From Celoporthe dispersa (taxonomy: Eukaryota; Ascomycota; Sordariomycetes; Diaporthales; Cryphonectriaceae): 64,000 nt of DNA. The position numbers and the translations under genes were made by a program. The stretch is taken from positions 3,720,001-3,784,000 of the forward strand of contig WAID01000004.1 of assembly GCA_016584495.1 (NCBI GenBank). Direction: 5' to 3'. How positions within the stretch are numbered: position 1 is the first letter of the stretch; each line of letters opens with the position of its first letter. Of the stretch, positions 22,069 to 33,752 are shown one piece after another. Under the pieces are notes generated by a model. The model was not told where the DNA came from, made no database searches, and was given only the letters and a program-made list of their open reading frames with translations.

Positions 22069-24772
22069 CTAGCACCTGGATGTCAAGCTCAGCTATGTGG
22101 AAGCGCCACTGTTCGCCGGCAGAAAAGTCCAAGGCTGAAGAGTCGTAGAGGTAGGCAGGAAAGACGGTGTTTTAATGAGATGTCTGCGCCATAAAGAGGT
22201 TCCAAGTGTATCGTCCGGGAGAGTCTAAATTGTCGCGGGAAGGGAGGGGACGCGGTCGAACTGTGATGTCTCAAACGCAACGATACGAATGCAGTGAAGA
22301 GTCGTAGGGCGTTGGCGAGAAGCTCGAGACCAAAGAAGGGTATCGAGTGACTGTGCTGGCTCGTCGACGACTTCAGAGTAATCCCACCAAAGGTCGCGCT
22401 GAACGGCGTGGGTCACGGGATTGATCTTGCACGAGGGCGAGAGAGATCGGGCGAGTCCTTGCACACGACTGGGTTTGTCGAGGGTCAGTGAGGCTGCTCT
22501 CGCAGTGCGGAGGGCAGAGAACAAGGTGTTGCGTCCGTCGGTTGCCCTGAACCTGGCACACACAAGTCGTGAGATGCGTCAGGCGATTGCAGGCCGAAGG
22601 GGTGCTGACGGGACTCAGCCAGGGGGTTGGAGTGAGTCGATGGCCAAACGGGAGGGGGAGGTGAAAAGAGAGGAGGGAGAAGAAGAGATCGGTCGGATGG
22701 GGTGAGACACGACTCGAGGGCGGAAAAGGGATGAGGACTAACGAAAACTTTGAAGTGGACAAGCTTCGCAGTGATCGCTCTCGCCGTCAAAAGAAGGATG
22801 GAGGAGGGAAAAGTCGCGGGCGACGAGGACGAGGAAAGGTTGTCCAGGTGCCAGGTGACTGATGGGGAGGTAGTAGGAGGAAAAGGTGAGAAGTGAGAGG
22901 GAGAGGATGGGCGACCGGCAGGTCAAGGAGTGCCGAGTCTCAAGGGTGTGGTAGAGATTTAGTAACGGAGACGACGAACCAGGGTGGCCAGCAAACGGAA
23001 GATGACCTGGACCCGGACCTGGCCCTGGCCCTGGACCCAAAACAAATGGAGTCCCGCGTGTGGTGGATCCGTGTTGTCAAATTGACCGAGCAGTAAGATT
23101 ACCACTGGCGAAGCCACAAGACACACACACACACACCACACACGCGCTCTCTCTCTGGCACACAGCGGCCCTCCAAGGGACTTTCGTGGAGATGAGCCAG
23201 ATGCTGTTGATGCCGTTTCTGGGCTGGCCTTGGTCTGATGTGTTTTTCTTTCTTCTTCTTCTTCTTTCTGTCCCCTTCCTCTTTTCTAGGAACTTTTTCC
23301 CTCCCTTTCCTTTCTCTCTTTCCTTGGGAGAGGAGCAGGGTGAGGTAAGTGGAGGGCTGACATGACAAAGAGGAGTGTGGCAATGATGCACGATGATGAG
23401 ATGAGATGAATAAATGAACGATGACTGACTGAATGAATGTATGGTTACTGACCTCGGATGCGCGGCCTAGCGTCCTCTGAGAAAATCAGGGAGGAGGATG
23501 AGGCGAAGGGCTGTCGCTGGAAGGCTCGGCGTGACGACCTTGGCCTGGAGGGTGGGAGGGACTTTGATCCTGGATCTTGCCAGGTCCCTTGACGAGTTGC
23601 AGATCCGCTACAAACGGCTGAGGTTGCAAGGTGTGGGGATACACAGTAACAGATGACGGCAGGTGGCTGCAGAAACGGTGCTGCAGAGGAAGCAGGGGAG
23701 GGAGTGAGGGAGGGAGGTGGGTGTGGTGTTAAGGAACCTCCGTAATTCGTCCTCGTTCGTGTTTTTTTCTTTCTTTCTCCCTTCTCCCGTGCCGTGTCGT
23801 ACCGTGCCAAATACTGCCAACGAGCTCGAGCTGGGGGCGCGTCGGTGCTGGTGCTGGCACTGCTGTTTCCTTGTGCCTTTCCTCAGGTCGATCTTGCTCC
23901 CTGGGCCAAAAGGGCGTTCTGTCTGCTCTCGTCTCGTTTGCGTTCGTGAACTGCAGCCCTTTGCTTTGTCCTGTTCTTTCCTCCTGCTCGAAACAACAGA
24001 GGGAAATGTGGGTCACCGTCAGGCAGCTGGTCGGATAACGGGTCCGAAAAGGTATTGGCCTGGACAGGCTATAGGACACGAGGCCGATTGGTATGGGTCG
24101 GTGGACGGATCAGTGGACGAGGTGGGCTCGCTATTGTTCTGTAAATGCAATGCGGTTCACACCACCGGTGTCGTATTGTGTAGTACGAGTACCAGAATCC
24201 CTGACTTGGGCGACACAGAGGTCAATTTGGCCGCGTTTGGTCGCTAAGCTGGAACAGACGGGGAGGATTCTGCTGTTGACAATAATAGAGGGAGGGCCAA
24301 CAAGGGAGGGAGGGGGTGGAGAAGAGCAGGAGTGAAGGAGAGACTGATGATTATGGCGGAATGACGAGAGGAGGATATGTATGGGGTGGAGGATGAGGAA
24401 TTAAGAAAAAAGGGGGTACAAGATGAGAAGAAAAGAGTGAGAAAGCCTTCGTTTCTGGATGATGCAAATCGACCTGGGCTGGTGATCTGAGCGACGACTG
24501 GCGAGTGACTCGAGGGTTCCCGGCGTCCCCAGCGGGCAGGCCTTACCGTGGTGGATGACGACGGGATGCCACCTGCTGGGCATGAGCGAGGAGGAGCGTG
24601 AAGGGCAGGCCTAGGAACCGAGTCTGGTGCCAGCCTCATCAGGCGGCGCGAGCGCGGGTTGCAGTGGCAGATCGCCGGCAAACCAGAGCCCTTTTTTTCT
24701 CTTTTTCTTACTTTTTCTTCTTTTTTTTTCCTTCCTTCTCTCTATAAAAAAATAAAGTAGAAAAAAAGCGCG

Positions 24773-24796
24773 CCAGGCCAGGCCAGGCCAGGCCAG
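24773..24796. repeat. (CCAGG)n short tandem repeat
   Basis: About five consecutive copies of a 5-base CCAGG unit followed by CAGCAG. It directly follows an A-rich stretch. Confidence 0.85.
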
Positions 24797-26215
24797 CAGC
24801 AGTGGTCCAGACAGGACCACCTATTACTCATTGACACCTCGTAACAAAGGCGTACTCAGTAGGGAAACCCAGTACAAAATCTGTCTGTTCGTACGAGGCA
24901 AGTCCGCCAGCCAGTCCCGACTACTTCGACAAGTGCTACACTACTATGGTATGAGTTCATTGTGGCCACCTCTCTTGAGCAATAGTCAAGGCACGATGGA
25001 GCAAGACATGGAACATGGTGAAGAGGAAGAAAAATAGAAAAGAAAAAAACTTGAACGGCAAGTGGAAAGGGAATAGCGTGTGATGGGTGGAGAGAGTTTT
25101 CCTGTAGGACGTTGTCAGGCTTGGAGGAAAGAGAAACGGCAAGGCAAGAACGAGAGAGAAGGAAGAAAAAAATAGTAGGGCAAAAACGGTGACAGGGGTC
25201 CGCCGTCATAAGAGATTTTGCTGGCTGGATTGCTAAGCTGGTAATGGAAAGAGCCACACGTCTACTCCGTTGTACTATGTATATACCGCACACCCCTTTC
25301 CCTTTCACATCCCACACCCCTTCCCTCATTCCTCATTCCCTCCTCCCAGCCAGCCCAGGCAGTTCGGTGGATCTGATTGGCAGAGGCTGTTCCAGAGTGG
25401 AGTGACACGCGAGAGCAGGAGACCAAAGGACGACATCCTGGATCCCCAGATCCCTTGCGCCCCTTCCATCCACATCCAGCCAGCCAGCCAGCCAGATGCC
25501 GTCGTCACCTTCGATGCCAGACCAGGCTCGCCGCCCTTTTTGGGGTTTGACATTCCAACGAAATTTTCACACCCAGCATGCTGCTGCAGATCACGAGCGC
25601 GACAAATCTCGTCAGCTGTGGCGACGACGGACTGGTCCTTTCGTCACCGTCACCCTGACGAAAGATAACCCCTTTCCAGCCTTTCTCTTTCCCTCACCCT
25701 TTCACACTGATGACACGGCAACGGATGACCATGGCGTTCTTCCTCATACCGTATAGTGCATAGTAGGGAACAATAAGTGCAGCAAATGCCGCGACACACA
25801 CAAGGCACTGGCCAGCCCATGCCACCTGCGACCTGGGTTTGGATGGGCGCTTTGGACAGAGGGCGGCACGCCTCCTTGTTCCACCCACGCATCATCCAGT
25901 CTCCACCAGTGGTTTTCCGTATCCGCAATGGGCCCCACGAGAACTACCCAAGATCATGACCGCACAGGGCGTCTCGAGGTCCCTGTCGCCCCCAACCACC
26001 TGTGGCCAACAGATCCGGGACCCTGAGTGCCCAACCTGCCAGCTCCCAGGAGACTGGGCAGTGGAGCAACTTACTGGAGGGGGTGGTTCCCCCTCTCGAG
26101 GACCCCGGTGGGCCTGCCTGGCCTGCGCAGGCTGGGCCTGTCCGCCACCCACCCAGTCACTGGTGGGCCACGCGAGTCCACCGCCTGCCAATGGTTGCTA
26201 GGTGCGCTAAACACT

Positions 26216-26234
26216 AAAAAAAAAAAAAAAAAAA
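26216..26234 (+). repeat. Poly-A run of 19
   Basis: Uninterrupted A19 on the plus strand. No upstream coding signal, target-site duplication or retro-copy was recognised, so it is treated as a simple homopolymer. Confidence 0.85.
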
Positions 26235-29200
26235 CCTCGCTAGGCCGTCGACAACTTCACCGCCTGTCCAACCAATGAAGCCTGTCGTTTACAAAACTTG
26301 GGTCACCTCTCCTCCTCCGCCCGTGTCGACTGGCGGTGCCTACTTGCACCGGGTCACACTCTTTAGCTCCGACCCTGCCTCCGCCTGCGGGTCACGATGG
26401 ACGCTCTTGTGGTTGCTAGCCGGCATCATCGGCCGCAAAGGTTCGCTGCTATGCTACACGGAGCACTACTCCGTCCTAGTAGTGGCGTGTGTCTATTTCT
26501 AGCGTTTCTAGCACCGCACACAGGACCAACCGAGAGGCACACATCCGTCCGCGACACAGCCGTCAAAAATTTCATGGATCTACTACGAGGCATACTACAC
26601 CATAACCCGCCGTGCCGCCCTCCCACCCTGCCACCCTACTGCTATAAATCGTCTCGGTGGCACGAGGCACGCTGGAACCGCCCTGGGATGGGGTGTGAGG
26701 TTAGCAGACGGGTCTGTCTTGACACACAACAGCCATCCACCAGCACCCTAGTTTTTGTCCTTTTTTTTTCTTCTTCCGGCCCTTAATTCGCGCTCTCGTT
26801 GACCAGCCAGCACAAGCCCCATGGGAAAGGTGGCTTTTCATTGACGAACAGGACTGCTCCACTGATACGAAATCAAACGAACAGCAAATTCTATTGTGGG
26901 GCAAATTGGGCAGACCGTCTTGCAAGCCCCAGTTGACACGGGTTCTCGAACCGCTGGGTGTGGACTCCCACTCGCAATTTCAACACCTGACACTTGCCAT
27001 TTTGTCCAGATTGCTTCGGCAACGGCAAGAAATGGGAATGGAACGCATGGCAGGTTGATCGGGCGGGGACGTTCCTCCTTTGAGACCCTGCAAGATGAGA
27101 CTGAATTGCACTAGCCAACCCATCCTCAGTAACAAATATGGCAGGACGGGCGTGACGGGAGGGGGAGCGGGCTCGTGTGGTCGATTAGCCTCCCACCCTG
27201 GCTGGTGAGGCAGCACACCGAGCACCACAAACGCGTGGCTTCAGCCATCTGCTATGGAACACCCTTCTTGTCCTTCATCACGATGATGGATACTACACTT
27301 CTCTGCCCTTTGGGATTTGCACTACGGTGCCTCTTTTTCATTTCTTTTTCTGTCAGCCGTCACAAGCGGCGCGGGAGAGGCCCTCCCCGATATTGGGGCA
27401 CAACCGCATCTGCCGCATGGCTGCAGCCCTCAGGAACGCAGACGTGGGAGCTGAAGCTCCCGCCGAAAAACGGATTGCGGCGGCTAGCCGTCATTACTCC
27501 TCTCGAGAGAAGATGCCTGTCAGGTCCGTCTGCTGAGGCTGGCGCTGCAGTCCATACGACCTAGTCATACTACTACTATTCTCAGACAGGACCCGCAGAA
27601 TCCCAGAGCGCCAAATCCTCCCCTCCCCCTCTCCTCCTCCCAAGCCCCGAGGCAGTTGGAAGGTGGTGATGGGCCGCGTGTGGCCGCGCTGGCAAACCAA
27701 CCAAAGTGGTAGTTGTCCTTGCGAGGAAGGAAGAAGTCCCTCTCTTGTCCGCTTTCTATGTCTGGTTCTATGACACCTTCTCTGCGATTCGAACTGCGGG
27801 ATTCAGTGGGAAACATCTGCGCTTGGCGTGGGACAAGAAAACCGGCCTCAAGCCGGGGACCCCAAGCAGCACAGCCAAAACACCCAATACGAGTCGAGTC
27901 AGTGTCGCATCGGTCGTTAGATTCCAGAAGGCAGCCGAGTCGCAGAAATCTTAAAACGGACATTGGACGGACTCCAAGGCGTCCACAGGATCACATCAGG
28001 GTCATGTAGGACCCCTTGTAATTTCAGAAACCGCGCCTCGCCCAGAGGCATGGGTCTCTTCTCAACTAGCCAGTCAACGCGCCGACGCAATGGAGAACGC
28101 TGCAGCACCCGCGTCCTACCTGGCCCTTCATCATTGCTGGTCGTGGGCCATCCGCATGCAGTACTAGACATGCAGTACTAGACGACAGGTCTAGGACAGA
28201 GATATTAACTACTCTCCAGGCAAAATGAGGCCGGCGTACAGTATACCTATACCGGTCTCTTTCTTCTACATCCTAAGAAGACAAGTTTTTTGGGGATCGG
28301 CAACACTTCCGAGACGAAATCACTGGACGATCGAGTCTAGGGTTGCACTGAGCAACAGGGCGGGCATGGACAGGCAGGACATGGTTATTGATGGAGCTGC
28401 TTCTCCGGGCGGGAACCTGCTGTCCTGGGCTGTCGCGCATCCCTGGCACCTCGAAGCCCAAAGGAAATTTCCGCCCGCAGGTTCGGAAGCCCAGGTGCCA
28501 GTCTCATTACCTTGCCTGGCTCGGCAAGACCATGCCGCGTACCAAGGTGCTACCTGAGGTGTCATGGCGTCCCGTCTCGGCGGTTCCGCCACCGTCCAGA
28601 GGGCAGGCCAAGTCGACACTCTGGAGGGCTCAGCTGCCTAGAAGGCGAAACGGGCCATCTTACCTTCCCGCACCTGCCGATCCAGGCGTAAGGGCCTGGT
28701 CGATGCACTACCCGCCTCAGCAGTGTCACGCATTCGTCTGCGCCAGCGTTCGGACCACTACACACCTGCGTACGGGTGTGCCTGACCTTGCCCTCTTTTT
28801 TTCCTTTTCCTTCCTTGCGTGGTTCACGAATAGAGATTATTCTCCGACCCTAGGCTCTGGCCCGCGAGACCGTCATGCAGAAGGTAGGCAGCGGAGTCGT
28901 TAACCTCTACAATGTACTTGGTAGCCTTGCAACCCAATACTGCAACAGGAAACAGGACTGGGCTGGGCTGGGCTGCACCCCACGTGGACCACCGTCGGGG
29001 CCCACGAGGCACTATGTACATGCGATCGTATACATGAATATCGGTTCGAGCTTGTCGGTGCTGCCAGTGAGGGCTCCAACACGGCCGCCTGAGTGTGGTG
29101 GGTGGGGAGCCTTGGGTTCTCGAAATTCCTGGGGACCCGTTGACGGCTTGATGATGTCCCGTGAGAGCGAGGTGGCACTTTCCGTGCAGGATTCTCCTCC

Positions 29201-30831
29201 CCTGACGGCATGGAACCGGATACTTGGGGACCAGTTCTTGGATACAGCTTCGTGTTGCCCATCAAGCTCTCCGATGGACCCGCGCTGGGCGCCCGCTGCC
29301 ACTGGAGCCGATCATGTCGGGCAGATCTCCTCAGGCCCCCAGGATATCATCGCCCTGTTTTTTTTTTTCCTTCTTACTCCCCCAACTCTTTGAGGTGTTT
29401 GGGAGCAGGACGCGGGTTGCCCGGCCGTCCACATCTTTGTTTGGCCTGCAGTCAGCCCCTCACCCATATGCCCGCTCTTCTGCCTGTAGACGCAAGGTCG
29501 ATCACGACGGGTCCCTGTGACTGGCTCGGCTTGCCGCACAACCCCGCCGCCTGCAGCTTCTCTACTGCATGTGCCTTGCAACCTGCAGCAGACTACTATG
29601 GTAAGCCGGCCCATAATGGTAGGATGAATGGACGAGAAGATCCGACCGGCGTCTCTCTTCTCCCCGTCTCCCCGCACCAAAGGTACGATGTAGCAGTATG
29701 TACATACGTTTGGGGGGTCAAATGCTGCAGCCGGCACGCCGGATCGCGAGCTCATCCAAAGAGGCGCAAGGGGGAGGGAGGGGGCCTTGATGATTGTGGT
29801 GGTGGAGGTGGAGAAGAAAACCACCGCACATGCCTGCAGTACAGAACGCCCGCCTTTCCGCCGGATGACATGTTGCTCAACCCAACAGGTTGCCGCTGCG
29901 TGATGATGAGTGACATGCACATGGCACCACACTCAGCTAGCCTGCCCTGCCAGTCCAGGCTTCCAGAAAACACACCCACCCACCCGTCCACCTACCTACC
30001 TACCTGCACGACCCGGGAGGGCACTACCGGTGCTCCGGTGCAGCCTATCACGGAGCTTTGGAGGGAGACTCAAAGCTGCTCGCACCCCGGACGGGACGAC
30101 GCGAGCACGAAGGCGAGCGGAGTGTGTCCAGTGCTACTGTATACGATACTGTGTACGTCTCTGTCTTGTCTGCACCCAGGTCTTGCGGCGCCTAGCAGCA
30201 GCAGCAGCAGCAGCAGTGACCTCTCTCTTCCCTTGTAGATACAAGCCACACACGCCGACGTCGACCGGCAGTCGCTCCTCCGCTCTGGTGCATGAGCCAG
30301 GCCGCACTAGGAACACCGGTAGGCCTCAGGCCAGCCAGTAAGCCAGTGCCACTTTGACGTAGGAGTCATGATGATCTTGGACCGGTTAAGAGAGGCGTGG
30401 GGACCAGCAGGAGAGGGGGCTTCTTCTGTCGGCCTAGAAGGGTCTGTACTGCGCGTACAGCAGCATGCACGGAGGTAGAGCAACATACGATGAACATGGG
30501 GAGCGGGCACAACCATTCACGAGATGGTGAGGGGACGAAGGAGCTGCAACGGCCAGGGTTGGCTAGAGGGCGGGGAGACTCACTGTCCAGCTGGTGTCAT
30601 GGCCGGGAGGGTGTGTTTTTGAGAGGAGGGGATCTAAGGAGTAGAGATGCACGCACGCGCATCCTCCTCACATGGAGTGATTCCTCCTCTTGCCCCCGCC
30701 CGGACTGTTCGTCAATCACCATGACGAGCAGAGGAGGAAGCACCCGCGAGTTATGCAGGTGCCAGTTCTGACATGTCGACATGCTGGATGGGATGACCAT
30801 GAGGCTTGGGTGCCTAGTGATGGGAGAGAAA

Positions 30832-30832
<1 letters not shown>

Positions 30833-30882
<50 letters not shown>
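30833..30882. repeat. (CT)25 microsatellite
   Basis: Uninterrupted CT dinucleotides for about 50 bases, then an imperfect CCCTCTCTCTTCT tail. This is the longest dinucleotide tract in the window. Confidence 0.95.
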
Positions 30883-30887
<5 letters not shown>

Positions 30888-33752
30888 TCTCTTCTCAAAC
30901 CTTATCGTCGTGGACAGGCCGCCCTCCCCGGCGCCCCCAGACAACACCCTGCCCTCCACATGACGGAGTCAGTCCTGTGCAGCACAAAAACATAAGCGCG
31001 CAACAAAACATGCCAACAGGAGACAACAGTGGGAAAGCCGAAAATAAGATACAAAAAATAAAATCGAAAATATAAAAATTAAAAAGTTCATCAACCTAAC
31101 CCCCGGGTTCCCGATCCGCACTTCGGAGCAAGGGCACGGCCTCATCGATGGATTTCCTTGCGGGTAAAGGCGCCCGATCTACCCACACTTCTTTTTTTTC
31201 TTCTTTAATTCTTTTTCCCTCTCTTCGGCTTCATGTACAAATCACAGTCGACTACTAATAAAAGCCACCCAACCTCGGCGCGCCGGGAAGAGCGGGAAGG
31301 GGAGAGGCGGGGGAGGGGAGGCGTAGGCGCAGGGCGCATGTCTGGTGTAGTGTGCCTAAGCGTGCCTGCTTCATGACGCGGGAGGCGAGGTCCCGCTGTG
31401 CCTTCCTCCTCCCGTGGAGGAAAAACAAGGCCCTCGTCACAACCACACCTCGCTGATCGCCCCTGCCCACCCTCCCTCCCCAATAAAAATGAATTTTTTT
31501 TTCGGGGTGGGCATAATGCTTGCATCTTTGGGGCCAGGGCGTGGCAGAACCCCTCTCTTCTCTCTCTGTCTCTGCCTGTCTCTCTCTCTCTCTCTCTTCC
31601 TCGTCCTTCCCTCTCTCTCTTTCTCTTCTTTCTCTCGAGGAATGGGCCGGGAGCTTCTGTTTCTGCGTAGTGCCGATGATCAGGCAGATCTCCCTTCCTG
31701 TGGGGTTTAGCGAGTGCAGCTGTGCAGAGGAGAAGAGCACCTGGCTGTCTCCCTCCCGCCCGTGCCACCCTGCCACCCTAACTCTACCATGTACAGTAGT
31801 AGTTCCTCTTCTCCCGTGTGGTGGCGTTCTCCTCTCCTCTGCTGCACCTATCAGGTGGGGACTACGTCATTGAACCCTTGCAGGATGGAAAGTATGTTTG
31901 TACCCAACGACTCTTCACATTCCATGGAGGTCTTTTAGGTGGTTTTTTTCTATAGTGCTGAAGAAAGAGGGGTTTGACGTATGCTTGATGGAGTGTCTGC
32001 CCTCGTCAGCAGAGGACCTCCTCCTCCTCCCTCGGCGACTTGCCTGATGACCATGATGAGCAGTCGGAGAGCTAGGCAAGTACGTACACAAGGATTACGT
32101 CTTGTCTCCCCCTCCTCATCATCATCATAAGACTCATTCATGCGCCCTGCTGGCCTGCTGTGCTCTGCATGGACGGGGAAGTCTCTGCTGGATGACGCCC
32201 GCCCGCCACACCCGCCCTTCTCCTGCCAAGCATGAGCATAAGCACTCACCACCACCACCACTCAGGTGACCGACTGATGTCTCTCTTGCGTGCTACTTAC
32301 CTGCTGTACATTGCGTGCCTGTGCTTACAGGGCACGCCCTCGCCTCTCGTTCATGATGGCGAGACGCGTCGGATGGACACTTGATGTACAGCATGTATCT
32401 TTCCTGCGTGGACGATGACGCGGTCGATCCTTGACCGGGGGCGGCGTGGATGGTGCATGGGTCATACAGTTCAGCGTGGCTTCTTGTCTCTTCCCCTCCC
32501 TGAAGCCAATACATACTGGACTGTCTTAGGGGGCCACGTCTCACATTGATGAGTTGAGAGCCCGTCTTGGGTGCTCGCCGTCATTAAACACCCCGGGGAA
32601 GGCCTAGTCTGGGGGTTGGTGGGCTCAAGGACGAGAACAATACACGCGCTGTGGTAGGGGTGTTGTCCCAGGTCTGCTCTCGGCTGCCTCCTGGAGACCT
32701 GAGCATGAGGGGGTCCTGGCACGGGGAAGGGGAGGGGTGGAGAGTACCCCGGGGCGTTCCTACGAGAAGAAGATTGCTCACGGCGTTCCGCGGTGAGCTT
32801 GCCTTGGGTTAGGTAGATGTCGATACGATAATGAGAGGACCTTCCTGGCATCGTGCTGCTTGGTCAGGTCCCATCGGCTGAGCAGCATGCATGACCACGA
32901 GGCATACAAGGCCCATCAATAGTTGTCTCTGTGGGGAGCGTAGAGTGAACGGACTGGAGGAGAGTCCCTTCATTCGTTGTCTGAAATACGTAAAACATTT
33001 TTTGTTGGGTTCTGGCTCTTATCACCAGCAAGACAAGTCCTCCGAGGGTTCTGCTTTCTTTTACGGTTCCCAGCTCGTACCAACTCCTCGGCAAACCCTC
33101 CGAGGATGTGTCGAAAGAATAAAGGGTATGTTCCGTGCACGCGAAGCCCCAAAACGCCGATACCTCCCTCTCTTAGCTGGTGTCTCTCTCTCCTCTCGAC
33201 ACCAGACATCGTATGGTCCATAATCGTACAACAGTGATGTATCAGCGCAGTTCCCCCATCCCTTCTCTCTGTCGATCCTCTTCCCACCTATTCCACCGGC
33301 AGAGAAGGGGAAACAAAACCACAAAAAGGCATGAGCCACCATCTGCTTGACACCTGGGCGCAGGCCAGTCGTCAACGTGCCGTCCGGGTCCTCGGTTCGA
33401 CACACAGTTCCCAGAGCTCTGTCGAACCCCGTCACATTAGTCGCCGAGGTCCAGAACAAGGCACAACAGGCAGTCCCAGCCCCGTCGTGGCACAATCACC
33501 GCGCCACGCTGTAAGGAACGATGGCCTTGTCGATGACGGGATTGCGTCGCGACTTCGCGGTCGACTCGCTTCCCCATTTCTAGAGTGTTGTCTATAGTTA
33601 GTCATCCTATCCTCGATGCTGGTAATCAATAGGGAAAAAGAAAAGAAAGAAAACAAAGTAGGAGACCAAGTAATAAGCCAAAGACAAAAAAAGAAACAGA
33701 AACCCATTTTCTTCGCCTGAGTCTGCTGTCGTCTCCACAGTCTCAGGCTGGA

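Larger units (their letters stand above)
22069..33752. other. 11.6-kb gene-free interval
   Basis: I examined all six frames and found no stretch with conserved domain motifs, sensible intron borders or sustained coding composition. The first 1.5 kb (to about 23.5 kb) probably contains the clg1 promoter and missing 5' exon(s). The rest has GC content similar to the surroundings, many pyrimidine/purine tracts (for example 23235-23320, 24690-24775, 31560-31640), CCAG and CTAC tandem units (25479-25496, 29989-30003) and long CT microsatellites. There is no AT-rich, C-to-T-mutated signature of a RIP-inactivated transposon and no long direct or inverted repeat that I can see. See findings. Confidence 0.55.

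Noticed and set aside
26216..26234. Poly-A tail of a retroposed copy
   Set aside because: No coding or SINE-like body upstream and no target-site duplication were visible.
27780..27800. B-box-like GTTCGAATC on the minus strand
   Set aside because: No A-box at the right distance and no cloverleaf pairing; chance match.
29210..30238. 342-codon plus-strand frame inside the gene-free interval
   Set aside because: Composition is erratic, with poly-Phe and poly-Ser from simple repeats, no domain, and no splice structure; chance in GC-rich DNA.
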